64,000 bases of DNA from Oleomonas cavernae (GTDB lineage Bacteria; Pseudomonadota; Alphaproteobacteria; Zavarziniales; Zavarziniaceae): contig NZ_QYUK01000011.1 of assembly GCF_003590945.1 (NCBI RefSeq), positions 2,858,909 to 2,922,908 on the forward strand, written 5' to 3'. Every line of letters starts with the position of its first letter. Positions within the stretch are counted from its first letter, which is position 1. The notes under the pieces are model-generated. The model was given only the letters and a program-made list of their open reading frames with translations, ran no database searches and was not told where the DNA came from. Of this stretch, positions 1 to 8,971 are shown one piece after another. The position numbers and the translations under genes were made by a program.

Positions 1-1197
1 GACCGGCTGGTCCATCACGCTCCGGTAGTGCGCATCCAGCGTTTGCCAGATGATCTCCCGCTCGGCCTCGGGCGAGAGGCCGGTTGTCACTGGCCGGCCG
101 GGCGATGCCGGGTCCGGTACGTCGGGCGCGGTCACTGCCTGTCCCAGCAGGCCAGGCAATGCCTGTTCGAGCATCAGCCGCCCGGCATCGCTGCGCCGTA
201 TGGAATTGACGCGCAGGGTCAGGGTTTGCCCTGTCAGTTCGATGCTGCCGTGCAGGGTGGCCCCACTATCGTTCAGCGAAAGATATCGAACCCCTTGGAT
301 CGCGGGGGAAGGCACTGGGCCGACATCGAACCAGTCCCAGATCTGGTCGCCCGCGGGCTGGAGCCCAGGCAGGTCGTCGAGCCGATCGCCAATCTCGACT
401 ACCGACACTCCCTCAGCCAGGGGAAAGCGCACGATGGTAAATTCCAGCGGATCGCCATCGGTATTGCTCAGTTGCGGCTCGGCATCGCCCAGCACTTTGT
501 CGAGCAGGGCACCCAACCAGATATTGGTAAACAGCGATGCCGCAGCGGCGAGCGACGCATCACCCGACAGCAGTTCGCCAAGCGCGGCCGATTGGGGTGC
601 CACGCCCTCCTCCTCGGCCAGATTCTTGATGTATTCCTGTGCTTGGCGCCTTAGCTGGGCCAGCGCATCCAGAACCTCCGTCGCCGTTCGATGTTCGAAC
701 CGAAGGGCACCGCCGCCCATGATCGTTTTGCCACCGACCGTCACCAAGCGGGCCGCGAGTCGATCCCATTGACGCATGGCCTTGGTTGCCGAGACTTCGG
801 AAACGCGTACCGGCTCGCCGCCGCGTACCAGATCGCGGGCGAGGAAGGATTGACCGGGCAGGATGTCGCTGACTTCATAGAGGCTCATCACCGAGCGGCG
901 CAAGGCGGCGAGATAGTCGCGGATGCGCGCGGTCTCCTTCCAGCCGCGGCGTTTGAGATAATCGTCGACGATGTTGGCACCGTCGTCGAACTCGACGGTC
1001 AGAAAATCCTCGAAGGCGCAGCCCCAGAGAGTCGCGACGAAATGCTCGCCGACAAGCTCGGGAAGCTCCTCGAAATCGACCTCGTTTTCGGCGCAGGCAT
1101 CACCGAGATGCCGCTCGAGCGCCTCGGCCAGCGCTTCGCGCCACTCCTCTCGCTGGGCCCATTTGATGATGCCGCCGAGCAGATGGCCTCCAGCCAT
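1..1197 (-). CDS. Conserved hypothetical protein, 3'-truncated by window edge
   Basis: An open frame runs from an ATG at 1197 leftwards with no stop before base 1, so the C-terminus is outside the window. The visible 399 residues have natural composition: an acidic N-terminal third rich in E/D and aromatic residues, a centre with motifs SLYEVSDILPGQSFLARDLV and VRVSEVSATKAMRQWDRLAA, and a C-terminal part ending in EREIIWQTLDAHYRSVMDQP. The central motif is one I associate with an alphaproteobacterial family of unknown function that sometimes carries SEC-C or MbcA-like regions; this is memory, not a search. No signal peptide or membrane segment is seen. The plus-strand frames over it are shadows. 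Function unknown. Confidence 0.75.
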   Translation of the reverse strand, partial: MAGGHLLGGIIKWAQREEWREALAEALERHLGDACAENEVDFEELPELVGEHFVATLWGCAFEDFLTVEFDDGANIVDDYLKRRGWKETARIRDYLAALRRSVMSLYEVSDILPGQSFLARDLVRGGEPVRVSEVSATKAMRQWDRLAARLVTVGGKTIMGGGALRFEHRTATEVLDALAQLRRQAQEYIKNLAEEEGVAPQSAALGELLSGDASLAAAASLFTNIWLGALLDKVLGDAEPQLSNTDGDPLEFTIVRFPLAEGVSVVEIGDRLDDLPGLQPAGDQIWDWFDVGPVPSPAIQGVRYLSLNDSGATLHGSIELTGQTLTLRVNSIRRSDAGRLMLEQALPGLLGQAVTAPDVPDPASPGRPVTTGLSPEAEREIIWQTLDAHYRSVMDQPV

Positions 1198-1279
1198 GGT
1201 TCACCGTGCAGAATCGAAAAATCCCTGAGAGTTCGGAAGTTAAGCGCCTGCCCGCGGCAGGCCAAGCCTTTCCCACCCT

Positions 1280-2599
1280 TCAAGCGAAAAAGCGGTTATC
1301 CGGCCGCGGCAACCCTAAGTTCTCGCGCAGGGTCTTGCCCTCGTACGCCCGGCGGAACAGGCCGCGGCGCTGCAACTCGGGCACCACCTTGTCGACGAAA
1401 TCGTCCAGGCCCTCGGGGACATAGGGGAACATGATGTTGAAGCCGTCGCTGGCCTCGGTTTCCAGCCATTCGGCCATTTCGTCGGCGATCGTCTGGGGCG
1501 TGCCGACGAAGGCGAGGCCGGCGTAACCGCCCAGGCGCTGGGCCAGTTGACGCACCGTGAGGTTGTCGCGCCGGGCCAGGGCGATCACCCGTTCCTGGGC
1601 GCTGCGGCTCTGGTTGGTCAGGGGGATTTCGGGCAGCGGGGCGTCGGGATCGAAGCCCGAGGCATCGTGGCCCAGCCAGACCGAGAGCGAGGCGATGGCG
1701 CTTTCGTAATGCACCAGGCTGTCGAGATGGGCGCGCTTGGCCCGGGCCTGTTCGACCGTATCGCCCACCACCACGAAGGCGGCCGGCAGGATCTTCATGT
1801 GGTCGCGGTCGCGGCCCAGTCTTTCCATCCGCCCCTTCACGTCGGCGTAGAAGCGCTGGCCTTCGCTCAAATTCGGCGCCGCACCGAAGATGACCTCGGC
1901 GGTTTCGGCGGCCAGTTGCCGGCCCGCCTCCGACGCGCCGGCCTGCACGATCACCGGCCAGCCCTGGACCGGCCGGGCGATGTTCAGCGGGCCCCGCACC
2001 GACAGGTACTTGCCCTTGTGGTCGAGGACATGCAGCTTGGCGGGATCGAAATAGATGCCGCCGTCGACATCGCGGATGAAGGCATCGTCGGCCCAGCTAT
2101 CCCACAGGCCGGTGACGACGTCATAGAACTCCCGCGCCCGGACATAGCGCTCGTCATGTTCCATGTGCTCGTCGTGGCCGAAATTCGCCGCCGCGTCGGG
2201 GTTCGACGTGGTGACGATGTTCCAGCCGGCGCGCCCGCCGCTGATATGATCCAGCGACGAGAATTTCCGCGCCACGTGATAAGGCAGGTCGTAGGTGGTG
2301 GAACCGGTGGCGATCAGGCCCAGGTGCTGCGTCACCGTGGCCAGCGCCGGCAGCAGGGTGAGCGGATCGAAGGAGGTCACCGTGTGGCTGCGCTTCAGGG
2401 CGTCGATCGGCATGTTCAGCACGGCCAGGTGATCGGCCATGAAGAAGGCGTCGAAGCGCCCGCGCTCCAGGGTCTGGGCCAGGCGCTTGAGATGCTCGAA
2501 GTTGAAATTGGCGTCCGGCCAGGCGCCCGGATAGCGCCAGGCGCCGGTGTGGATGGTGGTCGGGCGCATGAAGGCGCCCAAGCGTAATTGACGCGCCAT
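1280..2599 (-). CDS. NtaA/DmoA-family FMN-dependent monooxygenase (LLM class)
   Basis: A 439-residue luciferase-like TIM-barrel flavin monooxygenase. These use FMNH2 from a partner reductase to attack organosulfur or aminopolycarboxylate compounds. Diagnostic stretches are the N-terminal RLGAFMRPTTIHTGAWRYPG, FFMADHLAVLN, the LDHISGGRAGWNIVTTSNP loop, and GWPVIVQAGASEAGRQLAAE, all typical of the NtaA/SnaA/DmoA subfamily. The open frame extends further upstream, but the MARQLRLG start is preferred: it begins the family homology and a GAGG-like site lies just upstream. It is transcribed alone and divergent from the membrane gene to its right. The substrate cannot be told from sequence; subfamily assignment is firm. 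Confidence 0.93.
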   Translation of the reverse strand: MARQLRLGAFMRPTTIHTGAWRYPGAWPDANFNFEHLKRLAQTLERGRFDAFFMADHLAVLNMPIDALKRSHTVTSFDPLTLLPALATVTQHLGLIATGSTTYDLPYHVARKFSSLDHISGGRAGWNIVTTSNPDAAANFGHDEHMEHDERYVRAREFYDVVTGLWDSWADDAFIRDVDGGIYFDPAKLHVLDHKGKYLSVRGPLNIARPVQGWPVIVQAGASEAGRQLAAETAEVIFGAAPNLSEGQRFYADVKGRMERLGRDRDHMKILPAAFVVVGDTVEQARAKRAHLDSLVHYESAIASLSVWLGHDASGFDPDAPLPEIPLTNQSRSAQERVIALARRDNLTVRQLAQRLGGYAGLAFVGTPQTIADEMAEWLETEASDGFNIMFPYVPEGLDDFVDKVVPELQRRGLFRRAYEGKTLRENLGLPRPDNRFFA

Positions 2600-2852
2600 A
2601 ACTGTACTACCTCGCGTACCCCAGGACGAGATGGCAGCGTGGCCACCTCCGCCAACAACGGTCAAGCGCGCGCGGACGCATGACCGACCGCCGGATTTGG
2701 TATGGGCGGCAGAAGATGCGACAGGACGCCGCACCCCAAAGGCGTTATGCTCGGTCCCGGCGGGTCGCGGCTCTCTCGTGGCTGGCGGTCGTACTGGGCT
2801 TACCGCCACGACTGGCCCGTGCCCCCGTAACCTTGTTCGGGAGGACGAAGTC

Positions 2853-3719
2853 ATGACCATCCGAAATCCGGTCGAGTGGGGGGCGGATCTGTTTACCCAG
2901 ACGTCGCGTGCCGTCGGCTCGGCGAGTCACGCCATCTATCACGACGAGGAAGACGCGAACCTGGCCGCCCCGGCGATCCGGAAAATCGGTCTCGCCGATC
3001 TGCGCGACGCCTTGCGCAAGGGCTTTGCGGATTTCGGCGCCTACCGCACCGATGTCATCTTTCTGTGCGTCGTCTACCCCATCATCGGCCTGGTCCTGGG
3101 CCGGGCGGCGGTGACGCAGAACATGCTGCCGCTGGTCTTCCCCCTGGCCTCGGGCTTCGCCCTGATCGGCCCCCTGGCCGGCGTCGGCCTCTATGAAATG
3201 AGCCGGCAACGCGAACACGGCGCCACGGTGAACTGGCTCCAGGCCTTCGCCGTGCTGCGCTCGCCATCCTTTGCCGCGATCGCCCTCCTGGGCGCGACAC
3301 TCGTGGCGCTGTTTGCCCTGTGGCTGTACCTGGCCCAGGTGATCTACGACCAGACCCTGGGGCCGCTGCCGCCCGTGTCGATCGAAGCCTTTATCAGCGC
3401 CCTGCTCACCACCAGCGCCGGCTGGACCATGATCGGCGTGGGCACCGGGGTGGGCTTTGTGTTCGCCGTGGTCGTGCTGGCGATCAGCGTGGTCTCGTTC
3501 CCCATGCTGCTGGAGCGCAAGGTCCGGGCCGACACGGCCGCCTGGACCTCGATCCGGGCCGTGGCCGCGAACCCTGTGCCGATGGCGGCCTGGGGCCTGA
3601 TCGTCGCCGGCAGCCTCGTGCTGGGCTCGATCCCCGTGTTCATCGGCCTGGTCGTCGTCCTGCCCGTGCTGGGCCATGCCACCTGGCACCTCTACCGCAA
3701 GGTGCTGGAACCGCTCTGA
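2853..3719 (+). CDS. DUF2189 family integral membrane protein
   Basis: This 288-residue protein has a soluble N-terminal region of about 55 residues (with RKIGLADLRDALRKGFADFG) followed by about six hydrophobic segments, for example DVIFLCVVYPIIGLVLG and FAAIALLGATLVALFALWLY. The pattern LRDALRKGFADF...YPIIGLVL followed by PLASGFALIGPLAGVGLYEMSR matches DUF2189, a family of inner-membrane proteins of unknown function. The start at 2853 has a GGGAGGA ribosome-binding site eight bases upstream, so the longer in-frame extension is not used. It converges on the next gene with only two bases between their stops. Confidence 0.88.
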   Translation: MTIRNPVEWGADLFTQTSRAVGSASHAIYHDEEDANLAAPAIRKIGLADLRDALRKGFADFGAYRTDVIFLCVVYPIIGLVLGRAAVTQNMLPLVFPLASGFALIGPLAGVGLYEMSRQREHGATVNWLQAFAVLRSPSFAAIALLGATLVALFALWLYLAQVIYDQTLGPLPPVSIEAFISALLTTSAGWTMIGVGTGVGFVFAVVVLAISVVSFPMLLERKVRADTAAWTSIRAVAANPVPMAAWGLIVAGSLVLGSIPVFIGLVVVLPVLGHATWHLYRKVLEPL

Positions 3720-3721
3720 AG

Positions 3722-4207
3722 CTATCGGGCCGCGATGGCGGCGATATAGAGCGCACTGGCGGCAAGGCACGCCGCCGTGCGCACATGGTTCCACAAAGTC
3801 CAGTCCTGCAGGTAGCGCGCCCAGACGGGTGCGGCCTGGGCACTGGCCGGATCGACGGCGTCGAGCGCATTGTTGAGCGGCACGTTGAAGATCACCGTGC
3901 ATACGAACATGCCCAGGACATAGACGACCCCGGCGGCGAGCATCAGTGCTGTGCCGGGCTCGCCCCAGCGAAACAGCGCCAGGACCGCGAGCGCCAGGCT
4001 GACCAGCGTCGTGCCGAAGAAGAACGGCATGAACAGCGAGCGCTGGATCACCGCGTTGATCGCGTTCATGGCCGAAATGCCGGGCGCCTGCCCGATCTGC
4101 CCCAGTGCCGTCATGATGAAGGTCGAGAAGGCGAAATAGAGCCCGGCCAGCAGGCCGCAGCCCAGGGCGGAAAACCACAGCAGGGTCGTGATGATGGACT
4201 GGGTCAC
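3722..4207 (-). CDS. DUF1772-like four-helix membrane protein
   Basis: About 161 residues with four predicted membrane helices: an N-terminal LWFSALGCGLLAGLYFAFST, FMPFFFGTTLVSLALAVLAL, LMLAAGVVYVLGMFVCTVIF, and a C-terminal AACLAASALYIAAIAA. The pattern of a first helix followed by FIMTALGQ, then VPLNNALD and WNHVRT, is that of the DUF1772 / anthrone-oxygenase-like family, often small inner-membrane proteins of unknown role. I place the start at GTG 4207, because GGAGG sits eight bases before it; an in-frame TTG at 4222 would overlap that site. Function unknown. Confidence 0.8.
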   Translation of the reverse strand: MTQSIITTLLWFSALGCGLLAGLYFAFSTFIMTALGQIGQAPGISAMNAINAVIQRSLFMPFFFGTTLVSLALAVLALFRWGEPGTALMLAAGVVYVLGMFVCTVIFNVPLNNALDAVDPASAQAAPVWARYLQDWTLWNHVRTAACLAASALYIAAIAAR

Positions 4208-4480
4208 GGTCAGGCCCTCCAAGCGCCGCTCTAGTCGGTGCCGCCGTTGATCGGAACGGTCGTGGCAGCCACCACGAGACTATCTCGTATAGGCCATGCG
4301 ATCACCACCCTGGCGCCCCCGGAGGCACGGAACCCTGCGCAAGCGCATGCTGCCGACGAACCTGTCGGCGCTGGCCTGAGGCCGCTCGTGCATTTAATTC
4401 ATCAATGAATTGTCTCCGCACAGTCTAGTCATGAGCCTGCCCGCCTCCACCTTGTGGTGATCGCAGACGGGAGCACGACC

Positions 4481-5515
4481 ATGGACTACAGACCGCTTGG
4501 CGCATCGGGCCTGAAGGTGCCCGCCTTGAGCTTCGGCGCCGGCACTTTCGGCGGCCGGGGACCGCTGTTCAGCGCCTGGGGCAACAGCGATGCGGCCGAG
4601 GCGCGCCGCCTCGTCGACATCTGCCTGGAGGCCGGCGTCACCCTCTTCGACACCGCCGACGTCTATTCAGGCGGCGCCTCGGAGGAGGTGTTGGGCGCGG
4701 CCATCAAGGGCCGCCGCGACCAGGTGCTGCTCTCGACCAAGACCGGGCTGCCGATGGGCGATGGTCCGGGCGACGCCGGCACCTCGCGCAGCCGCCTGAT
4801 CAAGGCGACCGAGGATGCCCTGCGCCGCCTGGGCACCGACTATATCGATCTTCTCCAGTTACACGCCTTCGACGCCGCCACGCCGATCGAGGAGGTGTTG
4901 TCGACGCTCGACGCGCTCGTGCGCGCCGGCAAGGTGCGCTATGTCGGCGTGTCCAATTTCTCCGGCTGGCAACTGATGAAGTCGCTCGGGATCGCCGATA
5001 GGCACGGCTACCCGCGCTATATCGCGCACCAGGCCTATTACTCGCTGGTGGGCCGCGACTATGAATGGGAATTGATGCCGCTGGGCCTCGACCAGGGCGT
5101 GGGGGCCTTGGTGTGGAGCCCGCTGGGCTGGGGCCGGCTGACGGGCAAGCTGCGGCGCGGCCAACCCCTGCCGACGCAGAGCCGGCTTCACGAGACCGCG
5201 GATTTCGGCCCGCCGGTCGATGACGAGCAGCTCTATCGTGTGGTCGACGCGCTAGACGAGATCGCCCGCGAAACGGGCAGGACCATCCCCCAGGTCGCCT
5301 TGAACTGGCTCCTGGCACGGCCGACGGTTTCTTCGGTGATCATCGGCGCCCGCAACGAGGCGCAACTGCGGGACAACCTGGGTGCCGTGGGCTGGTCGCT
5401 TGCTGCCGACCAGATCGCCCGGCTCGATGACGCCAGCACTGTTACCGCCGCCTATCCCTATTTCCCCTATCGCCGCCAGGCGGGATTCGCCCGGCTGAAT
5501 CCGCCGCCGGTGTAA
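4481..5515 (+). CDS. Aldo/keto reductase
   Basis: A 344-residue NADPH-dependent aldo/keto reductase with a TIM-barrel fold. The catalytic tetrad is visible: Asp and Tyr in LFDTADVYSGGASEEVLG, Lys in LLSTKTGLPMG, and His in YIDLLQLHAFDAATPIEE. The C-terminal cofactor-binding segment (WLLARPTVSSVIIGARNEAQ) is present. It most resembles the YghZ/Kv-beta-like AKR groups that act on small aldehydes and ketones. The ATG at 4481 is chosen over the upstream extension because MDYRPLGASGLKVPALSFG is the canonical N-terminus. It stands alone. Confidence 0.95.
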   Translation: MDYRPLGASGLKVPALSFGAGTFGGRGPLFSAWGNSDAAEARRLVDICLEAGVTLFDTADVYSGGASEEVLGAAIKGRRDQVLLSTKTGLPMGDGPGDAGTSRSRLIKATEDALRRLGTDYIDLLQLHAFDAATPIEEVLSTLDALVRAGKVRYVGVSNFSGWQLMKSLGIADRHGYPRYIAHQAYYSLVGRDYEWELMPLGLDQGVGALVWSPLGWGRLTGKLRRGQPLPTQSRLHETADFGPPVDDEQLYRVVDALDEIARETGRTIPQVALNWLLARPTVSSVIIGARNEAQLRDNLGAVGWSLAADQIARLDDASTVTAAYPYFPYRRQAGFARLNPPPV

Positions 5516-5560
5516 GGACGGCGATGCTGGCGCGGCACGGTCGGGGCGACCGGGCCGCGA

Positions 5561-5686
5561 TCAGTAGGGGTCGTGTTCGCTCTCGGTGATCTGGGCGGAA
5601 CCGCGCGTGAGGCGGGAACCAGCGGCGATACCGACGACGAAGACGCCGACCGTGGCGACAAAGCCCAGGACGATCAAGCCAAACAT
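5561..5686 (-). CDS. Small single-span membrane protein (41 aa)
   Basis: A 41-codon frame beginning MFGLIVLGFVATVGVFVVGI has one hydrophobic helix of about 22 residues, a short basic turn (SRLTRGS) and an acidic tail ending ESEHDPY. A GGAAGGAA ribosome-binding site lies six bases before the ATG. Length, topology and ribosome site suggest a real small inner-membrane protein; no family is recognised. It is too short for most gene callers and sits in an otherwise empty stretch. Confidence 0.5.
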   Translation of the reverse strand: MFGLIVLGFVATVGVFVVGIAAGSRLTRGSAQITESEHDPY

Positions 5687-6005
5687 ACCCGTTCCTTCCG
5701 CGTCCAGAGCGGATCTTGTTGACAAGTCGATTCCTGAGAATCACTCACGTCCGTCCGCTTCATGAACAAAGCGTGACACGAATTTCCTTACAAAACGTGA
5801 ATTGCTTCAGGCAGCCTCGCGCAAAGCGTGCGGCAACGCACAATAGTCCCGCAGATGCGAGAAGATACGGCCGGCCGAGTGTCGGCCCTGAGAATCAAAA
5901 CTTCTCCGGCTGGCTGGGGATGCTCGGAGCGCCTTGACTCACAGGTCGATCGCAGGCAATTTTTTTGCACCGCAGCACAACTGTATTGCTTTCTGGGGGT
6001 CACTG
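5687..6005. other. Intergenic region without recognised gene
   Basis: About 319 bases between the small membrane protein and the DUF4282 gene. It is locally AT-richer, with TTGACA at 5718-5723 and several CGTGA-type runs that could be promoter or regulator sites, but I see no gene, strong terminator or convincing repeat. Confidence 0.4.
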
Positions 6006-6334
6006 ATGGGACGACTGTTTCTGTTGACCAAGCCCATGGGCATCATGATCGTCCGGCTGTTCTATCTGGCCGGCCTTGCCCTGCTCGCCGCCTATGTTGT
6101 GCATGATCTCTATGCTCAGCTGGTAGCATCGCCCCCCCTGAGGTCGCCCGCGATCCCGTCATGTCCCTGCTGCAAGACCTCGGTGTGTTGCTGGGCGGCT
6201 TCGTGGTTCTGCGCCTGGCCGCCGAGGTGCTGGTGGCCCAGTTGGAAATCCGCGACAAGCTGGGGGCGATCGAGCAGAACACGCTCGACGCCCGCCACAA
6301 GCTGGGCGCGGTCGAACGCAACACCACCCGGTAG
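6006..6334 (+). CDS. DUF4282-like small membrane protein, apparent frameshift
   Basis: The first frame gives MGRLFLLTKPMGIMIVRLFY then AGLALLAAYVVHDL, a DUF4282-like first helix. At a run of seven C (6132-6138) the sensible reading moves to another frame, continuing SLLQDLGVLLGGFVVLRLAA then EVLVAQLEIRDKLGAIEQNT and ending at TAG 6334. This second helix plus amphipathic tail is what the family has. One extra C would restore a single protein of about 109 residues. The alternative is two separate ORFs or a real mutation; an indel in a homopolymer is more likely. Function of the family is unknown. Confidence 0.6.
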
Positions 6335-6464
6335 CGCCCGCCCGACCGTGCCGGCACATCGGGCCGGGCGGCTTTCGGGGCGTGGAATCAGGTAACACGC
6401 CTGGTTTCATGCCGCCGGCTCGACGTTTATCCATCGATACGCGCTCGTGACGGCGCGGCCGGGC

Positions 6465-7235
6465 CTAGCGATTCCAGGGCGAGAGCTTCACCATCAGGCC
6501 GAACTGGAGATAGCGCTTGGCGAAATGGCCGCGGCAGCGGGGCTGACGATCCGCCTCGGCACTGAAGGTCGGCCACAATTGCTCCTGCTGGTCGAGCAGG
6601 GGCAGGCGCTCGAACACCGCCGATAGCTCGGCCGGGTTGAGGCGCCAGGCGTGCATGCCGGTGGCATCGATCAGCACGCCCCGCATCATCAGATGGGCCT
6701 CCACCCCTTGAGCCTGCGGCACGTGGCCATTGGTGTTGAGGATGACGGCCTCGGCCACCCGGTGCTTGCGCGCTGCATCCCAGCCGGCCTGGTGGGCGAT
6801 GTCGCAGGCGCAGCGGGCACTGCGGATCGTGAAGCAGGCGGCATCCGGCGTCGCTGCGGCGTAAGGCCCATAGAAGCCCAGATCGTGGGTGAGGCTGGCC
6901 AGGTACAGGATCTCGTCATCGAACGGGAGGCCGGCGGCCAAGCCGATGAGCCGGCTGAACCAGTAGGTGCGCAGGGAATGGTTCACCATGAACGGCGGCG
7001 TCAGCTCGCCGAGCAGGGTCTCGGCCGCGCGCGCCGCCGCGGTGTCCGGCGCCTTCAGCGCCGCAAAACCCACCGCCGCCGGAAACCGCCGCTTCAGCCC
7101 CAACCGGTACAGCGCCATGTCCGGCAGTTCGGCAAACAAGGAGACGGCGGCGAGCCTGGTCAGCGCCAGACGATCCTTGAAATCGATCCGCCCGCCCGTC
7201 TCGCGCGCCCAGGCCAGCGTCCCTACCCCGCTCAT
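6465..7235 (-). CDS. HD-domain protein (cyanamide-hydratase-like)
   Basis: About 256 residues. The HD metal-binding signature is clear: NHSLRTYWFSRLIG (first His) and ILYLASLTHDLGFYG (His-Asp), with a later ACDIAHQAG region. This layout matches HD-domain phosphohydrolases of the cyanamide hydratase-like group. A small-molecule substrate is likely but unknown. The ATG at 7235 is preferred, since GGAGG ends six bases before it and an upstream ATG would place this site inside the gene. It is followed on the same strand by no close neighbour, so it is probably monocistronic. Confidence 0.85.
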   Translation of the reverse strand: MSGVGTLAWARETGGRIDFKDRLALTRLAAVSLFAELPDMALYRLGLKRRFPAAVGFAALKAPDTAAARAAETLLGELTPPFMVNHSLRTYWFSRLIGLAAGLPFDDEILYLASLTHDLGFYGPYAAATPDAACFTIRSARCACDIAHQAGWDAARKHRVAEAVILNTNGHVPQAQGVEAHLMMRGVLIDATGMHAWRLNPAELSAVFERLPLLDQQEQLWPTFSAEADRQPRCRGHFAKRYLQFGLMVKLSPWNR

Positions 7236-7301
7236 GCCGCCCCTCCACGATCGATCAAGCATCGAGCATGAAGCTGAATTAGGGAAAAGTCCCAGGCCTA
7301 C

Positions 7302-7904
7302 TCAGCCCTTCCACGTCGGCTGGCGGGGGTGGATGTCGTCCTTGAAGACGTCGAAGCTCTTCCAGGCCGGCTCGATGGGCTCCTCGCCCGGCCGGGGCGT
7401 GTAGGGCGACGGATCGACGAGTTGCATGGTCGGGATGTAGCGCGGGCAATTGGGGAAGATGACGCGCGCCTCCACCCGCACGATCATCTGCGCCCCGACG
7501 GTCTGGTTCAGCAACGGGTCGGCCCGGTCGATGCGCGCCGTGCCATTCACCCTGAGGCGCCGCGGCGTCCCGTGCAGGGCGATGAACAGCAGGGCGACGT
7601 TGGGGTTGAGCGCGAGATTGCCGAGACTCTTGAACATGCCGTTGCCGTCGTAATCGGGGAAGGCCAGTTCGGACGGCCCGGTGACGCGGACGAAGCCCGC
7701 CGGGCCGCCCTTGAACGAGCAATCCGGGCGCCCCTCGTCATCCGCCGTGGCGAGGAAGAAGTAGATGGCGCTCTCGATGAAGCTCTTGTCTTCGTCGGTG
7801 AAGGCTGGCCGCGCAAGCTGTTCCAGACGGTCGGCGATGCGCCGGCTCTCGAAGCGGTCCTGCAAGGCGCGGTTGCCGTCGTGGTAGAGGGTGCTGTCGG
7901 ACAT
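7302..7904 (-). CDS. Pyridoxamine 5'-phosphate oxidase-family FMN protein
   Basis: A 200-residue split-barrel flavoprotein. AIYFFLATADDEGRPDCSFKGG and FPDYDGNGMFKSLGNL are typical of the PPOX-like group (general stress/FMN-binding proteins) rather than true PdxH. The motif NPNVALLFIALHGTPRRLRV followed by NGTARI is the usual core strand pair. A GGAGGAGA ribosome site precedes the ATG. It lies in a same-strand row with a SnoaL-like protein and a CMD protein, downstream of a LuxR-type fusion regulator, suggesting a small redox or stress cluster. Substrate unknown. Confidence 0.9.
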   Translation of the reverse strand: MSDSTLYHDGNRALQDRFESRRIADRLEQLARPAFTDEDKSFIESAIYFFLATADDEGRPDCSFKGGPAGFVRVTGPSELAFPDYDGNGMFKSLGNLALNPNVALLFIALHGTPRRLRVNGTARIDRADPLLNQTVGAQMIVRVEARVIFPNCPRYIPTMQLVDPSPYTPRPGEEPIEPAWKSFDVFKDDIHPRQPTWKG

Positions 7905-7957
7905 CGATATTCTCCTCCTGGCCGTGACCGGTTGCCGAACAGTTCGGCGCTGTAATG

Positions 7958-8320
7958 CTATTCGTCCCAGGCCTGGACGATCGTCTGGTCGACGATCAGC
8001 CCGTCCTTCAATTCGAGCAGGGCGATGCAGAAGACCTTGGCGCCGTCGGGATAGACGCAGGCCTGGGTGAAGGCCACGCGGTCGCCGTCGGCGAGGGTGG
8101 TGTCCACGCGATGCGTCATCGCGCGGCCGCAGATGTCGCCCCAGAACGCCGCAATCGCCGCCCGCCCCTTGATCTCCCGGGGCCTGCTAGGGGGATTGTT
8201 GCGGTCGACGATGCGCGTCACCGCATGATCGGCATAGAAGCCGGCGAGCGCCTGGCCGTCGCGCGTCTCGATGGCGCGCTTGATCGCAGCGCCCGTCACT
8301 GGTTTCGTCTTGGTAATCAT
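7958..8320 (-). CDS. SnoaL-like / nuclear transport factor 2 family protein
   Basis: A 120-residue cone-shaped alpha+beta protein. An N-terminal helix (IKRAIETRDGQALAGFYADH), the strand VTRIVDRN, GRAAIAAFWGDI, and C-terminal strands VFCIALLELKDGLIVDQTIV are the SnoaL_2 pattern. Such proteins act as small isomerases/hydrolases or as ligand-binding partners. The gene sits between the PPOX-like and CMD genes on the same strand with short gaps, so co-transcription is likely. No specific function can be assigned. Confidence 0.85.
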   Translation of the reverse strand: MITKTKPVTGAAIKRAIETRDGQALAGFYADHAVTRIVDRNNPPSRPREIKGRAAIAAFWGDICGRAMTHRVDTTLADGDRVAFTQACVYPDGAKVFCIALLELKDGLIVDQTIVQAWDE

Positions 8321-8348
8321 GCCCCCTCCTGTTCGCCCGGCCCCGCCG

Positions 8349-8843
8349 TTACTTGGCGCTGGCCTTGGCCGTTTCCGCGGCGCGCGCGAGTACAGCGTCG
8401 GTCTCCTGCCTGAACGTCGCAGGATCGACCTGCATGCCGTTCAGCACCGTCGACCAGTGCCGGACGATGGCGGCCATGGCGACGGCTTCGCGGATCTCCT
8501 CGTCGGTCGCGCCGTTCAGCTTCGCCGCCGCGGTATGGAAATAGACGCAGTACTCGCACGGGATCTGCGCCGCGACGGCAAGCCCCAGCAACTCCTTGGT
8601 CTTGCCGTCGAGCGCGGTCCCGGGGTTGAGCTGGACGGACTTGAATTCCGCCCAGGCGCCGGCGATGCCGATCTCCGGGAAGACCTTGAACATGCCGGGC
8701 ACGGAACCGAGCGTCTGCTCGATATCCTTGTACGTCGCCTCGGCCGACGCATCCTCGGCCAGAGCGGCGGGCATGCCGCAGACGAGTGTGCCGAATCCGG
8801 CGACGAATGCGAGCGTCGCGATGGTTCCCCTGAGCTTTTGCAT
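8349..8843 (-). CDS. Exported carboxymuconolactone decarboxylase (AhpD-like) family protein
   Basis: 164 residues. An N-terminal signal peptide (QKLRGTIATLAFVAGFGTL up to ALAEDASAE) points to export to the periplasm. The mature part carries the AhpD-like CxxC in IPCEYCVYFHTAAAKLNG, with the downstream His, the usual redox-active disulfide site of the CMD family. The ATG at 8843 is chosen because it starts the signal peptide. First gene of the 8843-7302 row, divergent in role from but on the same strand as the LuxR fusion upstream, which may control it. Confidence 0.92.
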   Translation of the reverse strand: MQKLRGTIATLAFVAGFGTLVCGMPAALAEDASAEATYKDIEQTLGSVPGMFKVFPEIGIAGAWAEFKSVQLNPGTALDGKTKELLGLAVAAQIPCEYCVYFHTAAAKLNGATDEEIREAVAMAAIVRHWSTVLNGMQVDPATFRQETDAVLARAAETAKASAK

Positions 8844-8971
8844 CGAAGCCTCCCCATTCTTCCGGTCTGTCGGCGGTGCGCAATGACGGAAGCAACCTAG
8901 CGCGGTGGTGCGGACGGGCGCTTCCCTCGAAAGCACCACGCCGGCAATGGCCCGTTCGAGCCAGCGCCGGC

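Noticed and set aside
28..1434. Three long plus-strand frames at the left end
   Set aside because: They lie antisense to a continuous protein-like minus frame (1-1197) and have arginine/proline/serine-rich composition typical of shadows in high-GC DNA.
2745..4178. A 477-residue minus-strand frame over the DUF2189 gene
   Set aside because: Histidine/glycine/arginine-rich antisense shadow; the membrane proteins on the two strands account for the region.
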